A DNA stretch of 64,000 nt from JAAEPI01 sp965212145 (lineage in GTDB: Bacteria > Bacteroidota > Bacteroidia > Cytophagales > Cyclobacteriaceae), in NCBI GenBank assembly GCA_965212145.1, contig CBDBUY010000009.1, positions 992,001 to 1,056,000 of the forward strand, read 5' to 3'. A program made the translations under genes and the position numbers. Under the pieces are notes generated by a model, which saw nothing but the letters and a program-made list of their open reading frames with translations, made no database searches and was not told where the DNA came from. Within the stretch, counting starts at the first letter, position 1, and each line of letters starts with the position of its first letter. Shown piece after piece: positions 43,607 through 53,420 of the stretch.

Positions 43607-44801
43607 GGTTTTTCTTTAGAATTAATCCGAACCATGTCATGAACAGGACGGAGGTGACGATAGTTGCAATGAGAAGATTTGGGAAGAATAAGAGTGATAA
43701 TATTGGGAGCGTGGTGAGCCTGACTATTTCGATGATATTCCACGTTCTTCGACTTTCCATCAGCATCCCAAATGATACGATGGTGAGGATGATAAACCCC
43801 GCTGAAGTCAATTTGGAAGTCAATGAGAAACTTTCATGATTGAACAAGAACAACGCCGTGCCGCCCAGGAGCACGAGGTATTGGGCAATTAAATAGGCAT
43901 TTAGTCCACGAGGCATGAGGGTGCTGAATTTTTCCTCACGACCGATGACTTCAGGAGCAACCTGATAGCCACCTAGCTCCTGAGGTTGCCAGCCAGGTTT
44001 GTAAAATAGTACCTTCATTTTGTTGCCAAACCCAGGCGTTTTCCAGACTTGACGACCCATGTCCACCATAGGGAGCACATTGGCCCAAACTGGATTCCAC
44101 GTCTTGATCGGTTTGGTTACACCGTATGTCGGCTTTTCTTCTTCGGCCTGAAAGGTGCCAAACATTCGGTCCCAAATCATCAGAGTACCTGCGTGGTTGC
44201 GGTCGATGTATTTCGGATTTCTACCGTGATGCACTCTGTGGTGGGAAGGCGTATTGAAAATGTATTCAAACCAGCGTGGCAATTTGTCTATCGCTTCCGT
44301 ATGAATCCAAAATTGGTAAATCAGGTTGATGCCCTTGACCACAATAAATGCGTAAGTATTAAATCCAAGGAAAGCCAAAGGGAGATAAAAAGTCATAGAA
44401 AAAATACCGCCGAAAGACGCTTGTCGAAGAGCAACTGACAAGTTGTAGTCTTCACTCTGGTGATGAACTACATGCGAGACATTCCAAAGAAAATTGATCT
44501 CATGACTGGCCCGATGGTACCAGTAATACATGAGATCCACCAAGACGAAAAGCAGGATGTTGCTCCACCAATTAACTGGAATCTGCGCAATGGAAGCGTA
44601 CTGATAAATGAGCTGATAAAGTCCAATGCTGATGACACCCCAAATAGCGCCCATAATCTGGGAGCTTATCCCACAGCTAAGATTGGTCAGGGCGTCATTG
44701 ACACGATAAACTCCACGTCTGCTCCGAGCTTCCCAAATGAGTTCCACTCCAATCAGGAGGAAGTAAAGGGGGATGGCTAGCACGACCGGGTTAATGTCCA
44801 T
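43596..44801 (-). CDS. Sterol desaturase / fatty acid hydroxylase family membrane protein
   Basis: 401 residues, multi-pass. The eight-His di-iron pattern is present: HRASHEINFLWNVSHVVHHQSE (HxxxH and HxxHH) and FNTPSHHRVHHGRN, plus HTEAID. The layout with a C-terminal hydrophobic third resembles alkylglycerol monooxygenase (TMEM195)-like members. It would hydroxylate or cleave a lipid in the inner membrane. Overlaps the small lipoprotein gene by 11 nt. Confidence 0.88.
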   Translation of the reverse strand: MDINPVVLAIPLYFLLIGVELIWEARSRRGVYRVNDALTNLSCGISSQIMGAIWGVISIGLYQLIYQYASIAQIPVNWWSNILLFVLVDLMYYWYHRASHEINFLWNVSHVVHHQSEDYNLSVALRQASFGGIFSMTFYLPLAFLGFNTYAFIVVKGINLIYQFWIHTEAIDKLPRWFEYIFNTPSHHRVHHGRNPKYIDRNHAGTLMIWDRMFGTFQAEEEKPTYGVTKPIKTWNPVWANVLPMVDMGRQVWKTPGFGNKMKVLFYKPGWQPQELGGYQVAPEVIGREEKFSTLMPRGLNAYLIAQYLVLLGGTALFLFNHESFSLTSKLTSAGFIILTIVSFGMLMESRRTWNIIEIVRLTTLPILSLLFFPNLLIATIVTSVLFMTWFGLILKKNHGH

Positions 44802-44857
44802 GACGCAAAGCTAATTTCTATTTTGATTCAGATTGGTTTTGACACAGTTTTGCGCCC

Positions 44858-45277
44858 ATGTTGCAAACAGCCAAAGTCGTTCGACTGATTTTTACTTTCG
44901 TTTTTTTAGGAGTTCTGTTGTTGTGTCACGCGTATTTGCCGTTAACAATAGACGTTAATATTCCAGATTACCCGAGGGTAGGACGGGACGCCTTTTTCTA
45001 CACGTCCATCGGACTTTTCTTATTCATCAACCTGGCAACATATTTTTTTCGGTATAAAGCGGATCGATCGGGAATGACGCCATACAGAAGACTAGGTGTG
45101 CATCTACTTGCTCCGGTCCTTTACTTTTCTTCTGCCATGCTGATCGGATACATCACGGTATTCAACAATGCACAGGACATTGATCCCGGAGACTTCAATT
45201 ACCTCAACTATCTGGCGCCCGGATTAATTCTTGCTTGGTTTTTTACATTTTTATTCGTTTCAATTCGACGATTATAA
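44858..45277 (+). CDS. Four-helix membrane protein of unknown function
   Basis: 139 residues with four hydrophobic segments (LIFTFVFLGVLLLCHAYLPL; FYTSIGLFLFINLATYFF; LLAPVLYFSSAMLIGYITVF; LAPGLILAWFFTFLFVSI). Divergent from the desaturase gene. No family is recognised. Confidence 0.75.
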   Translation: MLQTAKVVRLIFTFVFLGVLLLCHAYLPLTIDVNIPDYPRVGRDAFFYTSIGLFLFINLATYFFRYKADRSGMTPYRRLGVHLLAPVLYFSSAMLIGYITVFNNAQDIDPGDFNYLNYLAPGLILAWFFTFLFVSIRRL

Positions 45278-45417
45278 AGATCAGTATTACAGGAAGTTAA
45301 GGAATAATATTTCAACGGTTTGATTCGAATGGTGGATAAGTTTTTCCATTTTGGAATGAATCACTTTGCTTAATTTCAAGTCCCGATAATTAACCTCACA
45401 ATTCTTTCTTGAGATAG

Positions 45418-47286
45418 ATGGCAGTAGCAGAAGTTCAATATACCGAGGACAGCATCAAGTCCCTCGATTGGAAAGAGCATATCCGGCTTAGACCGGGGAT
45501 GTACATTGGTAAACTTGGGGATGGCTCATCCCCCGATGACGGCATCTATGTTTTGGTCAAGGAAATCATTGACAACAGCATCGATGAGCACATGATGGGC
45601 TATGGCAAAACCATAGACATTAAAGTGACCGATCACAGGGTGACCGTTCGGGATTATGGCCGGGGAATCCCATTGGGCAAGGTCGTAGATTGTGTGTCCA
45701 AGATTAACACCGGAGGAAAATACGATTCAGGTGCTTTCCAGAAATCAGTTGGTCTGAACGGCGTAGGAACCAAGGCCGTGAACGCACTTTCCAATTACTT
45801 CAAGGTACAGAGTTTCCGTGATGGGGAAACCAAGGTGGCAGAATTCGAGAAAGGAGAGATTCGGTCAGATGCCAAGATCACTAAGGCAGAGGATCGGAAC
45901 GGTACCATGATGATCTTTGAGCCGGACGAAGCGGTCTTCAAAAACTTCCATTACATCCCGGAATACCTGGAAAACCTGATCTGGAATTATGCCTACCTAA
46001 ACGCGGGTTTGACCATTAAGCTGAACGGTAAGAAGTTTTACTCGCAAAATGGGTTACTCGATTTACTTAGACGAAAGACCGACGAAGAAAGCCTCAGGTA
46101 TCCTATCATTCATTTAAAGGGCAATGACATTGAAGTGGCATTGAGCCATGCCAACCAATACGGAGAGGAATATTATTCCTTTGTGAATGGTCAATACACC
46201 ACTCAGGGAGGGACACACCTTGCCGCTTTCAGAGAGGCCATTGTCAAAACAGTCAGAGAATTTTACAACAAGAATTTCGATGCAGCGGATGTACGTTCTG
46301 CAATTGTTGGTGCCATTGCTGTGAGAGTGCAAGAGCCGGTTTTCGAGTCTCAGACGAAGACCAAGCTTGGTTCGCAAAATGTTGGCCCGGATGGCCCGAC
46401 GATGCGGACGTTCGTCAATGATTTCATCAAGACTGAACTGGACAACTTTCTACATCAGAATAAGACCACAGCGGAAGCATTGCTCAAGCGAATTCAGCAA
46501 TCTGAACGAGAGCGTAAGGAAATAGCTGGAATCAAGAAACTGGCCAATGAGCGTGCGAAAAAGGCCAATCTGCACAACAAGAAACTTCGTGACTGCCGAC
46601 TCCATTTCAACGATAAGAAAGGAGACGATGAGAAGAAGGAGAATACCATGATTTTCATCACCGAGGGTGACTCAGCAAGTGGGTCCATCACCAAGTCACG
46701 TGACGTCCAGACTCAGGCGGTTTTTTCCCTTCGCGGTAAGCCCTTCAACTGCTACGGTCATACCAAGAAGGTGGTGTATGAGAACGAGGAATTCAACCTG
46801 CTGCAACATGCCCTGAACATAGAAGACGGGATTGAAGGGTTGAGGTATCGAAAAATTGTGATTGCGACGGATGCCGATGTGGACGGTATGCACATTCGAT
46901 TGCTGCTGCTCACGTACTTCCTGCAGTTCTTCCCCGAGCTGGTGAGGAACAACCATATTTTCATTTTAGATACGCCTTTGTTCCGGGTAAGGAATAAAAA
47001 AGAAACGATCTATTGCTACTCAGAAGACGAAAAGAGACAGGCGGTGGGTAAACTGGGAACTAAACCTGAAATCACCCGATTCAAAGGACTTGGTGAGATT
47101 TCACCGAATGAGTTTGCAGGGTTCATTGGCGAAGACATTCGATTGGAACCAGTTATGCTGAAAAAAGACACTAAGATTCAGGATCTCCTGAGCTTTTACA
47201 TGGGTAAAAATACGCCTGATCGTCAGCAGTTTATTATTGATAAACTAAGAGTAGAGAAAGACTTAATAGAAGGAGAAGCGGCCTAA
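45418..47286 (+). CDS. parE: DNA topoisomerase IV subunit B
   Basis: 622 residues. GHKL ATPase (IRLRPGMYIGKLGDGSSPDD, EIIDNSIDEH, VRDYGRGIPLG, GLNGVGTKAVNALS), transducer domain, and Toprim domain (FITEGDSASGSI near residue 418, ATDADVDGMHIR). The short form with SIKSLDWKEHIRLRPGMYIG is the ParE type of Bacteroidota, and parC follows one gene later. Decatenates chromosomes. Confidence 0.95.
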   Translation: MAVAEVQYTEDSIKSLDWKEHIRLRPGMYIGKLGDGSSPDDGIYVLVKEIIDNSIDEHMMGYGKTIDIKVTDHRVTVRDYGRGIPLGKVVDCVSKINTGGKYDSGAFQKSVGLNGVGTKAVNALSNYFKVQSFRDGETKVAEFEKGEIRSDAKITKAEDRNGTMMIFEPDEAVFKNFHYIPEYLENLIWNYAYLNAGLTIKLNGKKFYSQNGLLDLLRRKTDEESLRYPIIHLKGNDIEVALSHANQYGEEYYSFVNGQYTTQGGTHLAAFREAIVKTVREFYNKNFDAADVRSAIVGAIAVRVQEPVFESQTKTKLGSQNVGPDGPTMRTFVNDFIKTELDNFLHQNKTTAEALLKRIQQSERERKEIAGIKKLANERAKKANLHNKKLRDCRLHFNDKKGDDEKKENTMIFITEGDSASGSITKSRDVQTQAVFSLRGKPFNCYGHTKKVVYENEEFNLLQHALNIEDGIEGLRYRKIVIATDADVDGMHIRLLLLTYFLQFFPELVRNNHIFILDTPLFRVRNKKETIYCYSEDEKRQAVGKLGTKPEITRFKGLGEISPNEFAGFIGEDIRLEPVMLKKDTKIQDLLSFYMGKNTPDRQQFIIDKLRVEKDLIEGEAA

Positions 47287-47789
47287 TGGAAAGGACGAGA
47301 TCATTATCAATTAAAGGGGTCAAACGATACAAAATGCTCGGCTATTCCGGCATTCTGTGCGTTTTGTGCCTTTACGCATACACCGGAATTCAAAGGGGTG
47401 ACACATTTGGTCTGATCTTGTCATTGGGAGTGGGAGCGTTTGTCATATTTTATTGGTATCCAAATATTGGAAAGTTTCTCAGCAAGCTAAAGGAAGTATC
47501 GTACGACTCAGAAAATCTAAATGTCGTCGAAGGTGACACGGAGGTGCAAATTCCTTTTGTTGAGATTCGGGATGTGGAAATCGTTTCCCTGGACGGACTT
47601 TACAAATTCAATCTGTTTCGGGATTCTCAATTTGGAAAGGAAATAATGTGCAAGCCGTCAAATTGGTATCCATTTAATTTCAAGAAAGTGGACAGAGAAT
47701 TGAATCGTGTGCGGGCCTTGATAAATAAAGCACACCGGGAATACAAAGAACAAATTACTGACAACAACCAATTAGCAAGTTTTACTTAG
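47286..47789 (+). CDS. Two-helix membrane protein between parE and parC
   Basis: 167 residues. Two hydrophobic segments (MLGYSGILCVLCLYAYTGI and FGLILSLGVGAFVIFYWYP, residues about 18-58) are followed by a PH-like beta domain (ENLNVVEGDTEVQIPFVEIRDVEIVSL). The ATG overlaps the parE stop and parC starts 1 nt after its stop, so all three are cotranscribed. No family is recognised. Confidence 0.75.
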   Translation: MERTRSLSIKGVKRYKMLGYSGILCVLCLYAYTGIQRGDTFGLILSLGVGAFVIFYWYPNIGKFLSKLKEVSYDSENLNVVEGDTEVQIPFVEIRDVEIVSLDGLYKFNLFRDSQFGKEIMCKPSNWYPFNFKKVDRELNRVRALINKAHREYKEQITDNNQLASFT

Positions 47790-47790
47790 T

Positions 47791-50385
47791 ATGGGAGAGG
47801 AGCATCACGACGAAGAAGAACTTCATGACAACACCATCCCGATTTCAGGGATGTACGAAAACTGGTTTTTGGATTATGCCTCCTACGTAATCCTGGAACG
47901 AGCTGTACCAGCCATCAATGATGGTCTGAAACCAGTGCAGCGGCGTATTCTTCATGCCATGAAAGAGATGGATGATGGTCGCTACAATAAGGTGGCCAAC
48001 ATCATCGGAAGTGCTATGCAGTATCATCCGCATGGGGATGCCTCCATTGGCGATGCGATCGTGAATCTGGGACAAAAAGACCTGCTCATCGACATGCAGG
48101 GAAACTGGGGCGATGTTCGTACCGGAGACTCGGCGGCAGCCTCCAGATACATTGAGGCAAGACTTTCCAAGTTTGCGTTAGAGGTGGTTTTCAATGCCCA
48201 AACGACCGAGTGGCAGCTCTCATACGATGGGCGAAAGAAAGAACCGGTCACTTTCCCAGTGAAGTTTCCACTGCTACTTGCGCAAGGAGTCGAGGGAATT
48301 GCAGTAGGTCTTTCCACTAAGATGTTGCCTCACAATTTCTGTGAGATTTTGGAGGGAGCCATTGCTACGTTGAAAGGCAAACGAGTGAAATTATATCCTG
48401 ATTTCCAGACAGGTGGAAAAATTGATGTAACGGATTACAACGATGGAAAACGAGGCGGAAAGGTACGTGTCAGAGCGACTATTGAAGAGCAGGACCCAAA
48501 GACGCTATTGATTAAGGATATTCCCTTCGGCACCACCACGACTTCACTGATTGACTCCATTGTCAAAGCCAATGACAAAGGAAAGATCAAGATCAAACAG
48601 GTGATAGATAACACCGCTAAGGACGTGGAAATCGCCATCACCCTTGCGTCCGGTGTATCTCCCGACATCACCATGGATGCCTTGTATGCCTTTACAGATT
48701 GCGAGGTTTCCATCTCTCCAAATGCCTGTGTCATCGTAGACGACAAGCCACAGTTTATGACGGTGACGGATATCCTAAAGCATTCTGTTGAGCAGACAGT
48801 TGATTTGTTGCGTCAGGAATTGGAAATTGAGAAAGCAGAGCTATTGGAGAAGATTTTCTTCAGTGATTTGCTCAAGATTTTCATCAACGAAGGGATGTAT
48901 AAGAATCCTGAGTATGAAAATTCTGGAGACCTACAAAAGTGCTACGAGGTGCTGGATCAGCTTTTCACACCCTTCTTTGATTTGTTTTATCGGGAGATTA
49001 CAAACGAAGACTATAAACGACTAATAGATAAGCCATTAAGCAGCATCACGCGATTTGATTCCAGTAAGGTAGAGGCTCAAATTAAGGAACTTCAAGAGAA
49101 GATTGAAAAGGTGGATTTTAACCTCGCTAATCTCACTGATTACGCCATTGATTGGTATCAAAATCTGCTGAATAAATACGGCAAAGGGAGAGAGCGCAAA
49201 ACAGAAATTACCAATTTCGATACCATCAAAGCGACCGTTGTAGCGGCCAACAATGCCAAGCTCTATGTGAATCGCGAGGATGGATTCATTGGATACGGTA
49301 TGAAGAAGGACGAGTACATCAGTGAGTGCTCGGATATCGACGATATTATCGCTTTCACCAGATCAGGAATCTGTGTGGTGAAGAAAATCCAGGACAAGGT
49401 CTTCATGGGCAAGGACATCATTTATGCAGGCGTCTTCAAGAAGAACGACGAGCGGATGGTGTACAACATGGCCTATGTGGACGGTAAGTCTGGGAAGTCG
49501 TACGTCAAGAGGTTTCAGGTGCTATCGATCACCAGAGATCGGGAATACGATTTGACGAAGGGAGGAAAGGGGAAAGTGCACTATTTCACCGCAAATCCGA
49601 ACGGTGAAGCTGAGATTGTTACCGTCAAATTGACACAAGCGAGTAAGGCACGCAAGAAGGTGTTTGATTTTGACTTTGCGGAGATAGAAATCAAGGGACG
49701 AGGGGCAGGTGGAAACATCCTGACCAAATACCCTGTGAAGAAAATTGAACTGAAGGAGGAAGGAAAGTCCACGCTTGGTGGGGTCGATATATGGTATGAT
49801 CCGACCGTGGGAAGACTGAACAGGGAAGAACGCGGAGACAAACTTGGGAACTTCCAAAGCGGAGATCAGGTCGTGGCTTTTTACAAGGATGGAAGTTACG
49901 AGACTACCTCGTTTGAATTGACAAATCACTACGATTTTGCCAATCTCATGGGCATCTATAAACTAGAGGAAGATGCGACCTTTAATGCCATTCATTACGA
50001 TGGTGAGTCTAAGAACTACTTTGTCAAACGCTTTATAATCGAGACCAACACGCCCGGTAAACGCTTCAGTTTTGTGACGGAAGCTCGGAGTTCCAAGCTG
50101 TATTTTATCAGCAAAGGCATTGATGCGGATGTGGAAGTGACTTACAAAGATGGACGTAAGCACGAAACCAAAAAGCTGGATTTGATCAATCTGATTGACA
50201 TCAAAGGTTGGAAAGCTATTGGGAACAAACTGCCTGTTCAGAACGTCATTCGGGTAGAATCGGTCAAGTCTGAAAAGGAGCCCGAACCAGAAATCGACAT
50301 TGAGGCACTTAAGAGTACAGTGATTAATGAGGTAGAAGAGGAAGAGAAGCAGATGAACTTGTTTGGCGATAAGAAAGAAGATTGA
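47791..50385 (+). CDS. parC: DNA topoisomerase IV subunit A
   Basis: 864 residues. The catalytic domain has RAVPAINDGLKPVQRRILH and the active-site Tyr in AAASRYIEARLS (near residue 117). A C-terminal beta-pinwheel-like domain of ParC type follows (without the GyrA box), and an acidic tail ends it. Partner of ParE for decatenation. Its stop overlaps the TTG start of trmH. Confidence 0.95.
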   Translation: MGEEHHDEEELHDNTIPISGMYENWFLDYASYVILERAVPAINDGLKPVQRRILHAMKEMDDGRYNKVANIIGSAMQYHPHGDASIGDAIVNLGQKDLLIDMQGNWGDVRTGDSAAASRYIEARLSKFALEVVFNAQTTEWQLSYDGRKKEPVTFPVKFPLLLAQGVEGIAVGLSTKMLPHNFCEILEGAIATLKGKRVKLYPDFQTGGKIDVTDYNDGKRGGKVRVRATIEEQDPKTLLIKDIPFGTTTTSLIDSIVKANDKGKIKIKQVIDNTAKDVEIAITLASGVSPDITMDALYAFTDCEVSISPNACVIVDDKPQFMTVTDILKHSVEQTVDLLRQELEIEKAELLEKIFFSDLLKIFINEGMYKNPEYENSGDLQKCYEVLDQLFTPFFDLFYREITNEDYKRLIDKPLSSITRFDSSKVEAQIKELQEKIEKVDFNLANLTDYAIDWYQNLLNKYGKGRERKTEITNFDTIKATVVAANNAKLYVNREDGFIGYGMKKDEYISECSDIDDIIAFTRSGICVVKKIQDKVFMGKDIIYAGVFKKNDERMVYNMAYVDGKSGKSYVKRFQVLSITRDREYDLTKGGKGKVHYFTANPNGEAEIVTVKLTQASKARKKVFDFDFAEIEIKGRGAGGNILTKYPVKKIELKEEGKSTLGGVDIWYDPTVGRLNREERGDKLGNFQSGDQVVAFYKDGSYETTSFELTNHYDFANLMGIYKLEEDATFNAIHYDGESKNYFVKRFIIETNTPGKRFSFVTEARSSKLYFISKGIDADVEVTYKDGRKHETKKLDLINLIDIKGWKAIGNKLPVQNVIRVESVKSEKEPEPEIDIEALKSTVINEVEEEEKQMNLFGDKKED

Positions 50386-51047
50386 TTCCCTCAGAAATCA
50401 TCTCAACGCTTCACCCTTTTGTCTCTGAGCACAAGCAGCGTCTCATCGATGAAGTACTCGATCGACGGACAAGGCATCTGACGTTGGTTTTTGAGGATAT
50501 AGATAAGCCGCATAACATTAGCGCAGTTTTGAGAACTGCCGAGTGCATGGGCATACAGGATATGCACTTTATCAAAAACAAGAACGACTATAAGGTGAAT
50601 CCTGACATCACCCAGGGTGCCGTTAAGTGGCTCACGTTGCATCATCACAACCAGCATGAGGGTACCAAGAACATTGCGTCGGGATTCAATGCCTTGAGAT
50701 CCTCAGGGTATCAAATATTGGCAACTTCGCTGGGAGAGAACGCAAGGCCCATTGAGGAAATTGATACTTCCGGAAAGACAGCCATTGTTTTTGGGACGGA
50801 GGGATACGGCATTAGCTCTGACGTGGCGAATCAGGTCGATGGGTTGGTGCAGATCCCCATGCGTGGTTTCACCGAAAGTTTTAATTTGTCTGTAAGTGCG
50901 GCCATCATTTTGACGACCCTACTGAAAAATCATACAGATCAATGGGGCCTGAGAAAGAAAGAAAAAGAGGAGTTGAGAGCGGAATGGTATCGAAAAATCG
51001 TTAGGGAGGCAGATAAGATTTTGGAGCGAGCTAAGAGACTTGAATGA
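50382..51047 (+). CDS. trmH: tRNA (guanosine18-2'-O)-methyltransferase
   Basis: 221 residues from a TTG overlapping the parC stop (TTGA); no ATG exists before the conserved region. SPOUT-fold motifs: FEDIDKPHNISAVLRTAECMG (motif 1), AIVFGTEGYGISSDV (motif 2) and MRGFTESFNLSVSAAIIL (motif 3, SAM knot). Methylates G18 of tRNA. The C terminus is Lys/Glu-rich. Confidence 0.92.
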   Translation: MIPSEIISTLHPFVSEHKQRLIDEVLDRRTRHLTLVFEDIDKPHNISAVLRTAECMGIQDMHFIKNKNDYKVNPDITQGAVKWLTLHHHNQHEGTKNIASGFNALRSSGYQILATSLGENARPIEEIDTSGKTAIVFGTEGYGISSDVANQVDGLVQIPMRGFTESFNLSVSAAIILTTLLKNHTDQWGLRKKEKEELRAEWYRKIVREADKILERAKRLE

Positions 51048-51682
51048 AAAGATTGATCAAATGGGCGTTGTGGCTAATGATCCTGGGGGGACTCTTCGTG
51101 GGCTTTTCCAATTTTGTTGTTATTTCTAAATCCCGATCCAATGTCATTGAGGAAATCGAATCGTTAGAAAATGCCAAGGTGGCGCTGGTTTTGGGCACCA
51201 GTAAATCCACAAGGGTAGGCGAGGAGAATCTTTTTTTCAAAGACCGGATTTCTGCAGCGACAGAACTCTACAGAACCGGCAAGGTCAAGCACATCATTGT
51301 CAGCGGGGACAATCGTACGGTTTATTACAACGAGCCCGTAGATATGCTTGCCGCCTTGCAAAAACAAGGGGTTCCTGAATCGGCCATCACTCTTGATTAT
51401 GCCGGACTGAGGACATTGGATTCGATAGTTCGCTGCAAGGTGATTTTCGGACAGTCAGACATCATCATTGTGACTCAGCGTTTCCACGGTTATCGGGCTC
51501 AGTTTATCGCAGATTTTTTCGGTCTTTCGGCGCAAACGTATATGGCCAATTTTGAAAGTCGGACATATCCAATGTTGTTGTTTAGAGAAATGATCGCCAG
51601 GCCGCTCGCCGTGGCGGATCTGTATTTCCTTAAAAAAGAACCAACTTACCTGGGTGACAAAGAATACTTAGAAATCGAATGA
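51044..51682 (+). CDS. SanA-like DUF218 membrane protein
   Basis: 212 residues with one N-terminal membrane helix (WALWLMILGGLFVGFSNFVV) and a DUF218 domain close to SanA/vancomycin-sensitivity proteins: ALVLGTSKSTRVGEENLFFKDRI, IIVSGDNRTVYYNEP, ITLDYAGLRTLDSIVRCK, IIIVTQRFHGYRA. Likely in envelope integrity. Start and stop both overlap neighbours by 4 nt. Confidence 0.88.
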   Translation: MKRLIKWALWLMILGGLFVGFSNFVVISKSRSNVIEEIESLENAKVALVLGTSKSTRVGEENLFFKDRISAATELYRTGKVKHIIVSGDNRTVYYNEPVDMLAALQKQGVPESAITLDYAGLRTLDSIVRCKVIFGQSDIIIVTQRFHGYRAQFIADFFGLSAQTYMANFESRTYPMLLFREMIARPLAVADLYFLKKEPTYLGDKEYLEIE

Positions 51683-52704
51683 AGAAACGATTCAAGTTTA
51701 CCCTTACGCTCATTGGTCTACTTCTTCTAAGTGTATTGATCTTTTACATCTGGGGGTCCAGTCCCTGGTATCTGGGGGAGGCAAATCAGGTAAAAACTTT
51801 CAATAAGACTCCTGCCGAGCCGAAAGACACCCTAAAAGTGATGACTTACAACATTGGTTATCTCAGCGGGATGAAAAACAATCTTCCTGTCGAGATGCCT
51901 GAGGAGTTGTTCAATGAAAACCTTGTTGCACTGATCGAATTTCTGGAAATCCAAGACCCTGATATTATTGGCTTCCAGGAAATTGATTTTGGAGGTCGCA
52001 GATCGCATTATCAAAATCAACTGGATAGCATTGCAAAAAAGCTTGGTTATCACATGGCGTATTCGTCTATCAACTGGGATAAAAACTACGTGCCGTTTCC
52101 GTACTGGCCTCCCAAGTACCATTTTGGAAAAATGCTTTCTGGGCAGGCCATTCTTTCCAAATACCCGATCAGTAATGTAGAAACTGTGATCTTAGATAAG
52201 CCGATCAATGCGCCATTTTATTACAACAAGTTTTATCTGGATCGATTGATTCAAATCGTGGATATCACGATCGGAGATGAAGTTATCAAAGTAATGAACC
52301 TCCATTTAGAGGCATTTGATGCTGAGACTAGAGAGCAGCAGGCATTTGTAGCCAAGTATCATTTCGAAAAGTATGCGGAAGAAATGCCGGTACTTCTGGT
52401 TGGGGATTTCAACAGTCAGCCTTATTGGGAGGAAAATGCTGACATGGCCATGAAAACCATTCTAAGCTATGAAAATCTAGTTTCAAATATCACCAAGGTG
52501 GAGTATGCATCCGACAAGAATAGTCATTATACATTCAGTTCGGGTGATCCATATCAGATGATTGACTATGTCCTTTACAACCCAGAGCACGTTCAAAAAA
52601 TAGCAGGAGAAGTTGTGCAATTGACTAGCGAAATATCTGATCATTTCCCGGTAATGATGACTTTCACTTTTAAGCCACAAAACGATTCTACGATACAGGA
52701 ATAA
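51679..52704 (+). CDS. Endonuclease/exonuclease/phosphatase family protein, membrane-anchored
   Basis: 341 residues with an N-terminal signal anchor (FTLTLIGLLLLSVLIFYIWG). The EEP fold is clear: MTYNIGYL (Asn), IIGFQEIDFGGRR (catalytic Glu), NLHLEAFD, LLVGDFNSQPY (Asp/Asn) and ISDHFPVMMTF (catalytic Asp-His). Members cleave DNA, RNA or phosphate esters of lipids; extracytoplasmic location makes a phosphodiesterase acting on lipids or extracellular nucleic acid likely. Confidence 0.88.
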   Translation: MKKRFKFTLTLIGLLLLSVLIFYIWGSSPWYLGEANQVKTFNKTPAEPKDTLKVMTYNIGYLSGMKNNLPVEMPEELFNENLVALIEFLEIQDPDIIGFQEIDFGGRRSHYQNQLDSIAKKLGYHMAYSSINWDKNYVPFPYWPPKYHFGKMLSGQAILSKYPISNVETVILDKPINAPFYYNKFYLDRLIQIVDITIGDEVIKVMNLHLEAFDAETREQQAFVAKYHFEKYAEEMPVLLVGDFNSQPYWEENADMAMKTILSYENLVSNITKVEYASDKNSHYTFSSGDPYQMIDYVLYNPEHVQKIAGEVVQLTSEISDHFPVMMTFTFKPQNDSTIQE

Positions 52705-52747
52705 TTCCTAATTTCGAAGCGCGAAATAACCAGAAGAAATCCCAATT

Positions 52748-53209
52748 ATGATCAAGGAATTTGAGAAACTCAGAGAAGACGAAGTAGATGTACTGATGAA
52801 GGCTCCCGTATATGTTGCAATTCTAATAGCCGGCGCAGATGGAGACATTGATAAATCAGAGAGGAAGGAAGCGATAGACATTGCTCACAACAGACAGAGC
52901 CGATCAAGAGAGCAATTGAGTGATTATTATAAGCATGTAGATTTTGATGGGGAATTTGAGAAATTGGTGAATGAACTACCCAGCGGAACTGAGGAGAGAA
53001 CTACGGCTATAACCAGAGAACTTAGAAAACTGAATTTCATCCTGAAGAAGGTGGACAGAGCTTTTGCAGTGAAGCTCCATGCAAGTTTGAAGGATTTAGC
53101 GAAGAAGGTTGCTGAGGCTTCAGGCGGTTTGCTGAGTTATTTGACCGTGAGCTATGAAGAGTCTAAACTCATGGAGCTTAAAATGCTACAGGATCCGGCA
53201 TCCTGGTAA
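52748..53209 (+). CDS. TerB-like helical protein
   Basis: 153 residues, all-helical. The start (LMKAPVYVAILIAGADGDIDKSERKEAID) matches TerB-type domains, with the acidic ADGDIDKSE loop that binds metal in that fold. Tellurite-resistance and phage-response TerB proteins share this fold, but no other ter gene is nearby. Single-gene unit with a terminator. Confidence 0.7.
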   Translation: MIKEFEKLREDEVDVLMKAPVYVAILIAGADGDIDKSERKEAIDIAHNRQSRSREQLSDYYKHVDFDGEFEKLVNELPSGTEERTTAITRELRKLNFILKKVDRAFAVKLHASLKDLAKKVAEASGGLLSYLTVSYEESKLMELKMLQDPASW

Positions 53210-53225
53210 GGGAATTAAGAAAATT

Positions 53226-53253
53226 CAAAGCCACCTATTTGGGTGGCTTTTTT
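53226..53253 (+). terminator. Terminator after the TerB-like gene
   Basis: AAAGCCACC / GGTGGCTTTTTT stem-loop 18 nt after the stop. The next 165 bp to the rhomboid gene hold no convincing gene. Confidence 0.85.
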
Positions 53254-53420
53254 GTTGGCATTCGAACAGGATTAATTTATCTTGTTCGATAAATACTAGA
53301 ACAAATGAAGCCATTTGCTTTCGGAATTTTTTCCGCTTTAACTCATGCCCGATCAGCGCTTGGTCACATAAGTCTTTTGCTGGATTTATGCATAACATCA
53401 AATAAGGTAAACGTAGTGAA

